From Terasakiella brassicae (GTDB taxonomy: Bacteria; Pseudomonadota; Alphaproteobacteria; Rhodospirillales; Terasakiellaceae), in the NCBI RefSeq assembly GCF_014641495.1, contig NZ_BMHV01000002.1:124001-188000 (forward strand): a DNA stretch of 64,000 nt, read 5' to 3'. This document shows, one piece after another, positions 38,107 to 47,183 of this stretch (within the stretch, counting starts at the first letter, position 1; the number at the start of each line of letters is the position of its first letter). The notes below the pieces were generated by a model. It saw only the letters and a program-made list of their open reading frames with translations, did no database searches and was not told the DNA's origin. A program made the position numbers and the translations under genes.

Positions 38107-38140
38107 AACAGCCATCTTCTTTATCAAAAAGACAGCCGTT
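38107..38140 (-). terminator. Terminator after the SlyD-like gene
   Basis: On the minus strand a 15-bp stem with several G-U pairs (38140-38126 with 38121-38107) closes a 4-nt loop and is followed by eight T. It lies 25 bp past the stop at 38165. Confidence 0.75.
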
Positions 38141-38164
38141 TCCTATTGTATGTCAGGCGCGCTC

Positions 38165-38593
38165 TCAGCCAAGACCAACGAGCGTCACCGTCATATCAAG
38201 ATTTTCACCCGCCAAGGGATGATTGGCATCGACACGGACAATTGTCTCGTTCACCTCGTGAATCATCGCCACACTGATATTGCCATCGGGATCCTGCATC
38301 TGCATGGACATACCCGGTTCCAGCGCATCTTCGCTTTCGATCTGATTGCGTGGAATTTCCATCATCAAATTCGGATCAGGCAGACCAAAAGCCTCTTGGG
38401 CACTCAAGTGTTTTTTGTAGGGGGTTTCTGCATCCAGTTCAACCAACGCATCATCAATCGGTTTAAATCCTGTTTGCTGACCGATCACCATTTCAAGCGG
38501 CTCTCCCGGCGGGGATGCGGGAACAACCGTTCCGTCCTGCATGGTGAATGTAACTTCGACTTTGACCTTCTGGCCTTGCTCTAACTGTGCCAT
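38165..38593 (-). CDS. SlyD-like FKBP-type peptidyl-prolyl isomerase
   Basis: A 142-residue protein with the SlyD pattern: short N-terminal FKBP strands (QKVKVEVTFTMQDGTVV), EMVIGQQTGFKPIDDALVEL, an IF-domain stretch (EEAFG-like QEAFGLPDPNLMMEIPRNQI) and NHPLAGENLDMTVTLVG at the end. It acts as a prolyl isomerase and chaperone. It lacks the His-rich metal-binding tail of E. coli SlyD. The start at 38593 has AGGAG 6-7 nt upstream; an extended frame to 38713 is unsupported. Confidence 0.9.
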   Translation of the reverse strand: MAQLEQGQKVKVEVTFTMQDGTVVPASPPGEPLEMVIGQQTGFKPIDDALVELDAETPYKKHLSAQEAFGLPDPNLMMEIPRNQIESEDALEPGMSMQMQDPDGNISVAMIHEVNETIVRVDANHPLAGENLDMTVTLVGLG

Positions 38594-38813
38594 GAGGGGC
38601 TCCTGCTTATTTTCGTATAAAGACATTGGCGTCTTTAGATGAAGCCCGGAAGTTTGATCCACGCCACAAAAATTAACCAACACCCCCACCTTAACGAAAT
38701 GACATAGCAACACAACCCCTGCACTTAAATAGTTTCTAAAACTTGACAGGAACGCTCAATTTTTCCATTGTCTCGCCAAATCTCTCTCAAGTTCTCATAA
38801 AAAGGCAAAACAG

Positions 38814-39659
38814 ATGGTGAAAGCACAATTGGAATCCGTAATTGAAAATGCGTTTGAAAACCGCGACAGCATCAATTACGACACAAAAGGCGAAATTCGC
38901 GACGCCGTTGAAACAACACTCAACATGTTGGACTGCGGTGAATTGCGGGTTGCTGAAAAACAGGGTTCCGATTGGATTGTCAACCAGTGGGCCAAAAAGG
39001 CTGTTTTGCTGTCTTTCCGGCTGAATGATATGGAAACCATCGCAGGCGCACCGGGTGTCAACGCTAACTGGTGGGACAAGGTGCCCAGCAAGTTTGAAGG
39101 TTGGGGCGAAGCAGAATTTCGCAAAGCGGCCTTTCGCGCTGTTCCGGGTTGTGTGGTTCGCCGTTCTGCCTATGTCGCACCGAATGCCGTTTTAATGCCG
39201 TCCTTCCTGAACTTGGGCGCATATGTGGACGAAGGCGCCATGATCGACACATGGGCAACGGTTGGCTCTTGTGCGCAAATCGGTAAAAACGTTCACATCT
39301 CTGGCGGTGCGGGTATCGGCGGCGTGTTGGAACCCCTGCAAGCCGGCCCGGTTATCATCGAAGACAATTGTTTCATCGGGGCGCGTTCCGAAGTGGCCGA
39401 AGGCGTCATCGTCGAAGAGGGTTCTGTTATTTCCATGGGTGTCTTCCTCGGTCAATCGACAAAGATCGTTGATCGTGAAACAGGTGACGTTTCATATGGT
39501 CGCGTTCCGGCTTATTCTGTGGTGGTACCGGGCACATTGCCGGGCAAACCGCTGCCCAATGGTGAACCGGGTCCGAACCTCGCCTGTGCGGTTATTGTGA
39601 AACGTGTTGACGAAAAAACACGTTCTAAAACATCCGTAAACGAACTGCTGCGCGACTAA
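38814..39659 (+). CDS. dapD: Tetrahydrodipicolinate N-succinyltransferase
   Basis: A 281-residue trimeric left-handed beta-helix enzyme of the succinylase branch of DAP/lysine synthesis. Hexapeptide repeats are evident ([20 protein letters not shown], then [38 protein letters not shown]), with the C-terminal [19 protein letters not shown]. Length is normal. AAGG lies 8 nt upstream of the start. It is followed by dapE after a hairpin-containing 110-bp gap. Confidence 0.98.
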   Translation: MVKAQLESVIENAFENRDSINYDTKGEIRDAVETTLNMLDCGELRVAEKQGSDWIVNQWAKKAVLLSFRLNDMETIAGAPGVNANWWDKVPSKFEGWGEAEFRKAAFRAVPGCVVRRSAYVAPNAVLMPSFLNLGAYVDEGAMIDTWATVGSCAQIGKNVHISGGAGIGGVLEPLQAGPVIIEDNCFIGARSEVAEGVIVEEGSVISMGVFLGQSTKIVDRETGDVSYGRVPAYSVVVPGTLPGKPLPNGEPGPNLACAVIVKRVDEKTRSKTSVNELLRD

Positions 39660-39692
39660 GCACACGCCAACCTGTTTGCAATCGACAGTTTT

Positions 39693-39728
39693 TATCGGCT
39701 CCACCTTGTTTTAAGTGTGGGGCCGATA
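39693..39728 (+). promoter_or_regulatory. Hairpin between dapD and dapE
   Basis: TATCGGCTCCAC (39693-39704) pairs with GTGGGGCCGATA (39717-39728), 12 bp with one G-U pair and a 12-nt loop. No T-run follows, so it may be an mRNA stabiliser or processing site rather than a terminator. Confidence 0.55.
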
Positions 39729-39769
39729 TACGTTATAAAACATCTATTTTTCAAGAATTGAGCCTTCCC

Positions 39770-40921
39770 ATGATCGAGACCGTTGCCTTCGCCCAAGACC
39801 TGATCCGCTGCCCCAGCGTTACCCCAAAGGACGAAGGCGTCTTCGATCTCTTACAAACAACGCTGGAAGGCATGGGTTTCACCTGCCACCGCCTGCCCTT
39901 TCAAGAAGACGGGACCGAGCGGGTAGAGAACCTTTATGCCCGTTTCGGCACACAGGCCCCCAATTTCTGTTTTGCCGGTCATTTGGATGTGGTTCCGGTT
40001 GGCGATGAAAAAGGCTGGACCTTCGCCCCGTTCGGTGCAGAAATCCACAATGGTCGCCTTTATGGACGTGGCGCTGCCGATATGAAAGGCGCGGTTGCCG
40101 CCTTTGTCGAAGCCGCCCAAAACTTTATTCAAGAACAAGGTGATAATTTTAAAGGATCAATTTCTTTCCTGATTACCGGGGATGAAGAAGGACCGGCCAT
40201 TAACGGCACCAAAAAAGTTCTTGAATGGATGGAAGAACAAGGCGAGGTTATGGATCATTGCCTTGTTGGCGAACCGACCAATCCACAATGTATGGGTGAA
40301 ATGATGAAAGTGGGGCGTCGCGGCTCCATCAATTCCGTTTTGACCGTTCACGGCACACAAGGCCATGTCGCCTACCCGCACCGCGCCGACAATCCGCTGC
40401 CCCGTCTGGTCAAGATGCTGGAGGCGCTGATTGCGGACCCGTTGGATAACGGCAATGAATTTTTCGATCCGTCCAGCCTGTCACTGACGACCATCGATTG
40501 CGGCAACGAAGTTGAAAACGTCATTCCCGGCGAAGTGACCGCCAAATTCAATATCCGCTACAACAATATCCACACGGGTGCCTCGCTGGAAAAATGGATT
40601 CGCGAAACGCTGGACAAAGTCGATACCAACTACAGTTTAAAAACCCGCATTTCCGGGGAAAGTTTTATGAGTGATCAGGACATTCTCACGGATTTGATCG
40701 AAAAAGCGACCCAGAAAGTCACCGGGGTTCAACCCGAACGCTCCACCAGCGGCGGCACGTCCGATGCGCGCTTTATCACCCATTCCTGCACCGTGGCTGA
40801 ATTTGGTCTGGTCGGTCAAACCATGCACAAAGTTGACGAAAATGTTCTGGTCGAAGATTTGCAGAGCCTGACCAAAATCTACCAGACCATTCTCACTGAT
40901 TATTTTAACGAGGCGATATGA
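39770..40921 (+). CDS. dapE: Succinyl-diaminopimelate desuccinylase
   Basis: A 383-residue M20-family zinc hydrolase that makes LL-diaminopimelate. The metal-binding motifs are FAGHLDVVPVG and GRGAADMKGAV, the catalytic Glu lies in TGDEEGPAINGTKKVL, and STSGGTSDARF and the C-terminal GLVGQTMHKVDE supply further ligands. I use the ATG at 39770; an in-frame TTG at 39758 is less likely. It overlaps the next gene by 4 nt (ATGA). Confidence 0.97.
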   Translation: MIETVAFAQDLIRCPSVTPKDEGVFDLLQTTLEGMGFTCHRLPFQEDGTERVENLYARFGTQAPNFCFAGHLDVVPVGDEKGWTFAPFGAEIHNGRLYGRGAADMKGAVAAFVEAAQNFIQEQGDNFKGSISFLITGDEEGPAINGTKKVLEWMEEQGEVMDHCLVGEPTNPQCMGEMMKVGRRGSINSVLTVHGTQGHVAYPHRADNPLPRLVKMLEALIADPLDNGNEFFDPSSLSLTTIDCGNEVENVIPGEVTAKFNIRYNNIHTGASLEKWIRETLDKVDTNYSLKTRISGESFMSDQDILTDLIEKATQKVTGVQPERSTSGGTSDARFITHSCTVAEFGLVGQTMHKVDENVLVEDLQSLTKIYQTILTDYFNEAI

Positions 40922-41508
40922 TCGATCTGCGCGCCCTTTTTTATGGATTGGCCGGGGCCGGACGCTTGATCCGTCTGGACATCAGCGGCGCGCATATGAT
41001 GGTTGGCGGCGTACGGGGGTTTTGGTCCTCACTTTACTGGGGGGCCGCCCTTGTCGCCCCGCTGTATTTGTTGCTGATCGCCATCCGTTTTGATCCGCAA
41101 CGATTTGACGGTATGCGCTACCTTGTTGCCCATACGGAAATGTATATTCTGGCTTGGCTGGCCTTTCCCATATTGATGGAACGTATCTGCACCTTTATTG
41201 AGCGTCCCGGAAACTTTTTGCCTTTTATCATCGCCTATAACTGGCTGAGCTGCCTGTACAATATGATGTACCTGTTAATCGGTCTGGCCCAGGCCAGCGG
41301 CATGATCGGCTGGGAAGCGGCCTCTTCCCTATCCGTTGGTTTCCTGTTTGCCAGCTTAATCTGGATCGGGCATTTGGCGAAAAAAATCCTGCACATCCCG
41401 CTGAGTGCCGCAGTCGGAATTGTCGTGCTGGAACTTTTTCTCGGAATCATCATCAGCATGATGACATCCTTAATCGTTATTTCCGGCGGTTTGCAGAACG
41501 CAGGATAA
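40918..41508 (+). CDS. Multi-pass membrane protein of unknown function
   Basis: A 196-residue protein with about five hydrophobic helices (roughly 37-60, 75-95, 103-123, 135-155, 165-190) and short loops. I do not recognise it. The N-terminal region contains LFYGLAGAGRLIRLDISGAHMMVGG. Coupling by a 4-nt overlap with dapE says it is cotranslated with lysine/peptidoglycan precursor synthesis, but this may be only operon convenience. No transporter signature is visible. Confidence 0.75.
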   Translation: MIDLRALFYGLAGAGRLIRLDISGAHMMVGGVRGFWSSLYWGAALVAPLYLLLIAIRFDPQRFDGMRYLVAHTEMYILAWLAFPILMERICTFIERPGNFLPFIIAYNWLSCLYNMMYLLIGLAQASGMIGWEAASSLSVGFLFASLIWIGHLAKKILHIPLSAAVGIVVLELFLGIIISMMTSLIVISGGLQNAG

Positions 41509-41531
41509 GACCGATATCCTCCAACACGGAT

Positions 41532-41972
41532 TTATTCCGGCCAGTGGACGATATAGTCTTCCAGATCCCCATCGACTTTATCTTCGGATATAAATTTACC
41601 GACCACAGATTTACCCGCCTTGACCGCGCTTTGCGGATCACCCGTGTTTAAAGGATGCCAGTCCGGCAAATCTTTACCATCACGTAGCAAGCGGTACGCA
41701 CAAGTGGATGGGAGCCAGTGCAGATTATCCAGATTTTGCGGCAAAAGCTCGACACAATCAGGAACCAGAAAGGTGCGCATTTGATACTGACTGCATCGGC
41801 AAGTATCAATATCCATCAACCGGCATGCCACATTGGTATAGCAAACTTCGCCTGTGTCCTCGTCTTCCAGCTTGTGTAAACAGCATTTGCCACAGCTATC
41901 ACACAGGGATTCCCACTCATCCAAAGACATTTCGGAGAGTTTTTTTGTTTTCCAGAAGGGTTGTTCGCTCAT
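41532..41972 (-). CDS. YcgN-type cysteine-cluster protein (UPF0260)
   Basis: A 146-residue protein with the UPF0260/YcgN pattern: LCDSCGKCCLHKLEDEDTGEVCYTNVACRLMD, then CRCSQY and PDCVELL, ending GKFISE...LEDYIVHWPE. Eight or more cysteines suggest a zinc or iron-sulfur site. Function unknown. The start at 41972 matches the family N-terminus (MSEQPFWKTKKLSEMS); an upstream TTG-like extension is not supported. It converges on the membrane protein with a 23-bp gap. Confidence 0.93.
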   Translation of the reverse strand: MSEQPFWKTKKLSEMSLDEWESLCDSCGKCCLHKLEDEDTGEVCYTNVACRLMDIDTCRCSQYQMRTFLVPDCVELLPQNLDNLHWLPSTCAYRLLRDGKDLPDWHPLNTGDPQSAVKAGKSVVGKFISEDKVDGDLEDYIVHWPE

Positions 41973-42057
41973 TTGCCGTCTCAAATTTATAAGTAAAGGG
42001 GCGTTCGCATAAACGCGACGCCCCCGTCCTTTATCATAGTCTATATATGAAGAAAAT

Positions 42058-43290
42058 TTACTTCTTCAATTCTTTATCATGCTGACGGATAAATTCCGCC
42101 ACCATCGGTTTGATCTCGGTGCGCCAGCGACGTCCGTTGAAAATACCGTAATGCCCCACATTGGGATGCAACGTGTGTTTTTTCATATCTTGCGGGATAT
42201 GGGTGCAGATCGTCTGCGCGGCTTCCGTCTGTCCATTTCCGGTAATATCGTCCTTTTCCCCTTCAATGGTGAAAAGGGCGGTTTTTTTAATGGCAGACGG
42301 ATGAACCTTACGATCGCGCCAGTTCATATCATCCAGCGGCAAAGCATGGTCCATAAAGACCGTTTTCAGCGTCTGCAAATAAAATTCCGCAGGCAAATCC
42401 ATCACTGACAGATATTCGTCATAAAACAGATGGTGTTGATCCGCCGAATCGCCATCGCCTTCGATCAAATGATTATACAGATCCAAATGGGCCCCGACAT
42501 GGCGATCCAAGTTCATGGACATAAAGCCGGTCAACTGCATAAAGCCCGGATAAACATTGCGCATAAAACCCGGATAGTTGACCGGAACCTGTGCAATAAC
42601 GCTTTTTTCAAACCATTCGATATCTTTTTCTTCCGCCAGTTTATTAACTTCTGTCGGATTAACACGCGTATCAATCGGCCCGCCCATCAATGTCATGGAA
42701 GACGGCACACAATAATCGTCATCTTCCGACATCAGCGAAACCGCCGCCAAAACCGGAACAGACGGCTGGCAGACCGCAATCACATGGGTATTGGGCCCCA
42801 GATGATGCAGGAAGTACATAATATATTCGATAAAATCATCCAGATTGAAACTGCCGTGCGATGTACAGACGTCACGCGCGTTGATCCAGTCGGTGATATA
42901 AATATCATGGTCGGGTAACAGGGCTTCGACCGTGCCGCGCAACAAAGTCGCATAGTGCCCCGACATCGGCGCCACCAGCAGCACACGGGGATCGTTTCGT
43001 TTTGCGTCTCGTTTAAAATGAAGCAATTCGCAAAACGGTTTATGGAGCACAACCTCTTCCTCAACCGCGACTTCTTTGCCATCAATTGTGGTTTTGTGTA
43101 AGCCAAACTCCGGTTTGATATAACGTCGTGTTACACGCTCAAACAAATGGCAGCTTGCGGCAATCGCACGCCCCATCGGCGTATAGGACACGGGCATAAA
43201 AGGAGAACGAAAGACTTCTTCCATCTTTTCTGCTGCATGGCGAAACGGCGACCAGACAGAATGTTGGAATTCATAGAACTGATATAGCAT
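42058..43290 (-). CDS. phaZ: Intracellular polyhydroxyalkanoate depolymerase
   Basis: A 410-residue alpha/beta hydrolase that mobilises stored polyhydroxybutyrate. The N-terminus MLYQFYEFQHSVWSPFRHAA is diagnostic. HDIYITDWINARDV and the nucleophile motif VCQPSVPVLAAVSL (a Cys-containing lipase-box variant) follow, and the C-terminal half holds the PHB_depo_C region with LFTIEGEKDDITGNGQTEAA and HPNVGHYGIFNG. No signal peptide is seen, so it acts on native granules in the cytoplasm. It has a long 427-bp upstream region with a TTGC/GCAA palindrome that could bind a PHA regulator. Confidence 0.96.
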   Translation of the reverse strand: MLYQFYEFQHSVWSPFRHAAEKMEEVFRSPFMPVSYTPMGRAIAASCHLFERVTRRYIKPEFGLHKTTIDGKEVAVEEEVVLHKPFCELLHFKRDAKRNDPRVLLVAPMSGHYATLLRGTVEALLPDHDIYITDWINARDVCTSHGSFNLDDFIEYIMYFLHHLGPNTHVIAVCQPSVPVLAAVSLMSEDDDYCVPSSMTLMGGPIDTRVNPTEVNKLAEEKDIEWFEKSVIAQVPVNYPGFMRNVYPGFMQLTGFMSMNLDRHVGAHLDLYNHLIEGDGDSADQHHLFYDEYLSVMDLPAEFYLQTLKTVFMDHALPLDDMNWRDRKVHPSAIKKTALFTIEGEKDDITGNGQTEAAQTICTHIPQDMKKHTLHPNVGHYGIFNGRRWRTEIKPMVAEFIRQHDKELKK

Positions 43291-43526
43291 TCGACCTCAA
43301 CACCCCTCAATACGGGACTACTCAATAAACAAAGCTGGAACAGGTGAGCCTATATTTTTTAGATATTCCAACTTATCTGAATAGAGAAGATATTATTAAA
43401 ATATTTCAACCGTCAATCAATTTACGCACAAAAAATACAAAACAAACAAAACTTTTGCTTTATATGTCTGGGGGCAACCCGATTTCAGATTAAAATTATG
43501 ACATTTTCATTGCAGCGCATCATCGA

Positions 43527-43540
43527 TTGCTGCATCGCAA
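43527..43540. promoter_or_regulatory. TTGC(N6)GCAA palindrome upstream of phaZ
   Basis: TTGCTGCATCGCAA lies in the 427-bp phaZ-rpmH gap, preceded by the related TTGCAGCGCA (43510-43519). TGC/GCA-rich palindromes are the known type of site for PhaR of PHA-storing alphaproteobacteria. No regulator is encoded here, so the match is a guess. The rest of the gap shows AT-rich DNA and the rpmH promoter only. Confidence 0.4.
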
Positions 43541-43642
43541 CATAGCATTATTTTACACAGAAAATCCACTCTTTTATTCTTATTCCCGATATGGCCGTAC
43601 CGCCCGATTACATTTTTCTTGCCCTTCAACGCAATGAGTCCG

Positions 43643-43671
43643 TTGACTAATGGTACACATGGCCTTATACA
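43643..43671 (+). promoter_or_regulatory. Likely sigma-70 promoter of rpmH
   Basis: TTGACT (43643-43648) and TATACA (43666-43671) are 17 bp apart, about 47 bp before the rpmH start. Confidence 0.65.
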
Positions 43672-43717
43672 GCGGGCTCGTTTACTTTCTTTTTAAACTG
43701 ATTTTCGGAGTTGAACC

Positions 43718-43852
43718 GTGAAACGCACGTATCAGCCCAGCAAGCTTGTTCGCAAACGCCGTCATGGATTCCGTAGCCGTATGGCTACTGTTGCCGGCCG
43801 TCGCATTCTTGCCGCTCGCCGCGCCAAAGGCCGCAAGCGTCTGTCTGCATAA
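43718..43852 (+). CDS. rpmH: 50S ribosomal protein L34
   Basis: A 44-residue ribosomal protein starting with GTG and preceded by GGAG 7 nt upstream. The sequence begins [20 protein letters not shown] and ends AAKGRKRL-like ([11 protein letters not shown]), which is unmistakable for L34. It heads the conserved rpmH-rnpA-yidD-yidC cluster with a recognisable promoter. Confidence 0.99.
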   Translation: MKRTYQPSKLVRKRRHGFRSRMATVAGRRILAARRAKGRKRLSA

Positions 43853-43890
43853 AACTTATGTTAGGCATGTCCTGTTAAGGTTGGTTGGGT

Positions 43891-44322
43891 ATGACCCTTA
43901 TTCCACGTCTCAAAAAACGACGTGAATTTCTTTCAGTCGCTGCGACTCGGAAGAAATGGGTAACGCCCGGCCTGATCTTGCAAATCCGCAAACGCAATCA
44001 GCCTTTGTCTTCTATAAGCAAACGCTATGCGGAACGTGGAATTCCGGACGGGCAACCGGATATTCGGATCGGATTTACGGTCAGCAAAAAAGTCGGAAAC
44101 GCCCCACAGCGCAATCGCGCAAGAAGGCGTCTTCGGGCTATTGCTGACCTTGTCTTGTTTAAAAAGGCCCGATCCGGCTACGATCTTGTCCTGATCGGTC
44201 GCAAGGAAACCATCACACGGCCCTTTGCCGATCTGGAAAAAGATCTTAAGACCGCGCTTTGGCGGACAGGTGTTCATATCGACGCCCCCACCACGGCGCA
44301 AAAGGCGAAAGGGAAGCAATGA
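43891..44322 (+). CDS. rnpA: Ribonuclease P protein component
   Basis: A 143-residue basic protein that helps the RNase P RNA process tRNA 5' ends. The RNR motif is [16 protein letters not shown], preceded by [13 protein letters not shown]. The ATG at 43891 follows AAGG at a 10-nt spacing; a TTG two codons earlier is less likely. The end overlaps yidD by 4 nt. An insertion before the GFTVSKK motif ([16 protein letters not shown]) is usual in alphaproteobacteria. Confidence 0.95.
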   Translation: MTLIPRLKKRREFLSVAATRKKWVTPGLILQIRKRNQPLSSISKRYAERGIPDGQPDIRIGFTVSKKVGNAPQRNRARRRLRAIADLVLFKKARSGYDLVLIGRKETITRPFADLEKDLKTALWRTGVHIDAPTTAQKAKGKQ

Positions 44323-44582
44323 CCTTTTTGGCTTACATCGTGAAAATTCCGGTCTGGATCTATAAATATGGCATTTCGCCCATATTACCCGGCACCTGCC
44401 GTTATAGCCCCACCTGTTCGGATTATACCTTGCAAGCCATTCAACGTTTCGGACCCTTTAAAGGAATGAAACTGGGGTTGCTGCGGATTTTGCGCTGTCA
44501 TCCGTGGGGCGGGTCTGGCTATGACCCGGTTCCGCACAAGTCCGAATCGCGTTCTTGCGGGTGTGATTCGCACCATTCATAA
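44319..44582 (+). CDS. yidD: Membrane protein insertion efficiency factor YidD
   Basis: An 87-residue protein with the YidD pattern [32 protein letters not shown] and [20 protein letters not shown]. It is thought to aid YidC-dependent membrane insertion. The ATG overlaps the rnpA stop (ATGA). A longer frame from 44259 is not supported. The C-terminus is Cys/His-rich (SCGCDSHHS). Confidence 0.96.
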   Translation: MTFLAYIVKIPVWIYKYGISPILPGTCRYSPTCSDYTLQAIQRFGPFKGMKLGLLRILRCHPWGGSGYDPVPHKSESRSCGCDSHHS

Positions 44583-44674
44583 GAGTTCAAAATCGACTTT
44601 TTCGTGTAACACTTATCTTGTACAAGAAGGTCGGTTTCAATTAGCAGGGGTCCCTTGGTGGGTAAAGCCATAAG

Positions 44675-46414
44675 ATGAATGACCAGAAAAATATGATTTT
44701 AGCGATTGCGTTGTCAGTCGCGATCCTTTTCGGCTTCCAGTTCTTGTTCCCGACAGCAGAACAACCGGTTCAACAAGAGGCACAATCCACCGAGCAAGCA
44801 GCGAACGCCCCATCCGTTGGTGGCGCACAATCCTCGGACAATTCATTTGCCCCGCAAATTCCGGGTGGTGCAGTTGAAGCAGCGAAAAAAGCGGCCAACA
44901 CGCGTGTTGAAAAACTCGATGCCTCCGCCCGTATCAAAATTGATGCTCCGCACCTTCAGGGCTCAATCTCTGTTCAAGGTGGTCGCATTGATGATTTGAC
45001 CCTGACCGAATATCGTGAAGAACTTGCCGAAGATAGTCCTTACATTACATTGTTAAACCCCAAAGGACTGGATACCGCTTACTATGCCGAATTCGGCTGG
45101 TCTGCCCCCAATGTCAAAGTTCCGACAGCCGATACCGTCTGGGCCACAGACAGCCAAAACCTGAAAGCCGGCGGCAGTGTCAATTTGACATGGGATAATG
45201 GCGAAGGCTTGCTGTTCACCCGTAAAATTTCGTTGGATAACGATTATCTGTTCTCGATCGAAGATTCTGTCGCGAATACTGGCCCGGCCAACGTAGACCT
45301 TTACCCCTATGGTTTGATTTCACGTTCCGGTACACCAAAAACCAGCGGTTTCTACATTCTGCATGAAGGTCTGCTTGGTGTATTTGATGGTGTTCTTGAA
45401 GAAGTCGATTATTCTGACCTGCAAGAAAGCGGCAGCAAAAAAATCGACCCTGTCAAAGGCGGCTGGATCGGCATTACCGATAAATACTGGCTGGCGGCCC
45501 TGATCCCGGATCAAACGGCAAACGTTAACAACCGTTTCAGCCATTATCGCACCGATAATATCGATAAATATCAGGCCGATTATCTCGGCCCGAAACTGAG
45601 TGCGCAGCCCGGTCAAACCGTTACGTTCAAAAGCAACCTGTTTGCCGGTGCCAAAGAACTCAACCTGCTGACCCAATATGAAGAGCAACTCGGTGTTCCT
45701 GAATTTGACCTTGCCATTGATTTCGGTTGGTTCTTCTTCATCACCAAACCGTTCTTCCTTGCAATTTCATGGCTTTATAGTCATTTGGGCAACTTTGGTC
45801 TGGCAATTCTGGCCTTGACCATTGTCATTAAAGCGGCGTTCTACCCATTGGCCAGCACGTCTTATCGTTCTATGGCGAAGATGAAAACCCTGTCGCCGAA
45901 GATCAAAGAACTGCAAAAGAAATTTGGTGATGACAAACAGCGCCTCAATCAGGAAATGATGGCCCTTTACAAGCGTGAGAAAGCCAATCCGGCGTCCGGT
46001 TGTTTACCCATCTTGATCCAGATCCCGGTTTTCTTCTCGCTTTATAAAGTGTTGTTTGTCTCCATTGAAATGCGTCATGCGCCCTTTTATGGCTGGATTC
46101 AGGATTTGTCCGCACCGGACCCGACCTCTATCTTCAACATGTTTGGCCTGATCCCGTGGGATCCGCCGCAATTGTTGATGATTGGTATTTGGCCGCTGTT
46201 GATGGGGATTTCCATGTTCCTGCAACAAAAACTGAACCCGCAACCGGCAGACCCGATGCAGGCCAAGATGATGATGTTCCTGCCGGTTATCTTCACCTTC
46301 ATGCTGGCGAGTTTCCCTGCCGGTCTGGTGATCTACTGGGTCTGGAACAACGTTCTGTCCATCACCCAGCAATGGCTGATTACCAGAAGCATGGAAAAAC
46401 AGAAAAAATCATAA
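44675..46414 (+). CDS. yidC: Membrane protein insertase YidC
   Basis: A 579-residue inner-membrane insertase. TM1 is at 6-25, followed by a Gln/Ala-rich linker and a large periplasmic P1 domain (to about 350). The conserved C-terminal five-helix core follows, with TIVIKAAFYPLASTSYRSMAKM, PKIKELQKKFGDDKQRLNQEMM, GCLPILIQIPVFFSLYKVL and FPAGLVIYWVWNNVLSITQQ. It inserts membrane proteins alone or with Sec. The 92-bp gap after yidD holds a perfect 12-bp palindrome TCTTGTACAAGA (44616-44627). Confidence 0.98.
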   Translation: MNDQKNMILAIALSVAILFGFQFLFPTAEQPVQQEAQSTEQAANAPSVGGAQSSDNSFAPQIPGGAVEAAKKAANTRVEKLDASARIKIDAPHLQGSISVQGGRIDDLTLTEYREELAEDSPYITLLNPKGLDTAYYAEFGWSAPNVKVPTADTVWATDSQNLKAGGSVNLTWDNGEGLLFTRKISLDNDYLFSIEDSVANTGPANVDLYPYGLISRSGTPKTSGFYILHEGLLGVFDGVLEEVDYSDLQESGSKKIDPVKGGWIGITDKYWLAALIPDQTANVNNRFSHYRTDNIDKYQADYLGPKLSAQPGQTVTFKSNLFAGAKELNLLTQYEEQLGVPEFDLAIDFGWFFFITKPFFLAISWLYSHLGNFGLAILALTIVIKAAFYPLASTSYRSMAKMKTLSPKIKELQKKFGDDKQRLNQEMMALYKREKANPASGCLPILIQIPVFFSLYKVLFVSIEMRHAPFYGWIQDLSAPDPTSIFNMFGLIPWDPPQLLMIGIWPLLMGISMFLQQKLNPQPADPMQAKMMMFLPVIFTFMLASFPAGLVIYWVWNNVLSITQQWLITRSMEKQKKS

Positions 46415-46423
46415 CAAACCGGT

Positions 46424-46455
46424 ACCCCTGCCCAGTGCAGGGGTCCAGTTTTTTT
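46424..46455 (+). terminator. Terminator between yidC and engB
   Basis: ACCCCTGC (46424-46431) pairs with GCAGGGGT (46437-46444), 5-nt loop, followed by CCAG and seven T (46449-46455). It lies right before engB, so engB-argB need readthrough or a promoter of their own. Confidence 0.82.
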
Positions 46456-46491
46456 AACCGCCCGGTGATGTCATACGCGCCCGGAAGATGG

Positions 46492-47154
46492 ATGGAAGAT
46501 ATGGACACCACAGAAGAATTCACACCGGAAGAAATCGAGTTTGGACGCTGGCTTTTTGCCCAGCATGCCGATTTTATGCTTGGGGTTGCCCAACTTGCCC
46601 AACTCCCTTCCACACATGCGGTTGAAATTTGTTTTGCTGGTCGTTCCAACGTGGGTAAATCCAGCCTGATTAACGCCCTGTGCGGTCGTCGCGACTTGGC
46701 GCGTACCTCCAGCACACCGGGGCGTACGCAGCAGCTTAACTTCTTCAATATCAAAGATCGTTTGGTCTTTTGCGATCAACCGGGTTATGGCTATGCAAAA
46801 GCCCCTGTCGGTGAAGTCAAAAAATGGCAAGAAGTGGTTTTCTCCTATCTGCGCGGTCGCCCGCAATTGCGCCGTGCCTTTATTCTGATTGATGGTCGCC
46901 ACGGGATCAAAAATACCGACCGCCCCGTCATGGAAATGATGGATACGGCCGCCATGTCCTATCAGGTCATTGTCACAAAGGCGGATAAAGTCAAGAAATC
47001 CGAGCTTGAAAAACATTTAAGTGATATTGCGAAAGAATTAGCTAAACATCCGGCGGCACATCCTGATATTCTGGTAACCAGTTCCGAAAAAGGAACCGGG
47101 ATTGCAGAAGTTCGTGCTACGATCGGACGACTGGTTTCTCAGTTCGAAGTTTAA
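46492..47154 (+). CDS. engB: Ribosome biogenesis GTPase EngB (YihA/YsxC)
   Basis: A 220-residue GTPase needed for large-subunit assembly. G1 is [18 protein letters not shown]2 contains [16 protein letters not shown]3 is [11 protein letters not shown]4 is VTKADK and G5 is VTSSEKGTG. The frame is open far upstream through yidC. I choose 46492, with GGAAG 4 nt upstream, but ATGs at 46468 and 46501 are also possible. Confidence 0.93.
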   Translation: MEDMDTTEEFTPEEIEFGRWLFAQHADFMLGVAQLAQLPSTHAVEICFAGRSNVGKSSLINALCGRRDLARTSSTPGRTQQLNFFNIKDRLVFCDQPGYGYAKAPVGEVKKWQEVVFSYLRGRPQLRRAFILIDGRHGIKNTDRPVMEMMDTAAMSYQVIVTKADKVKKSELEKHLSDIAKELAKHPAAHPDILVTSSEKGTGIAEVRATIGRLVSQFEV

Positions 47155-47183
47155 GTGTTTACGATTCAGGGTTACAATCCATT

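Noticed and set aside
43291-43717. Chromosomal origin near rpmH
   Set aside because: No DnaA-box cluster (TTATCCACA-like) or dnaA/dnaN genes are seen, so oriC is not supported here.
44616-44627. 12-bp palindrome TCTTGTACAAGA before yidC as regulator site
   Set aside because: Perfect but short, and no regulator or repeat context supports a role; left as a note in the yidC entry.
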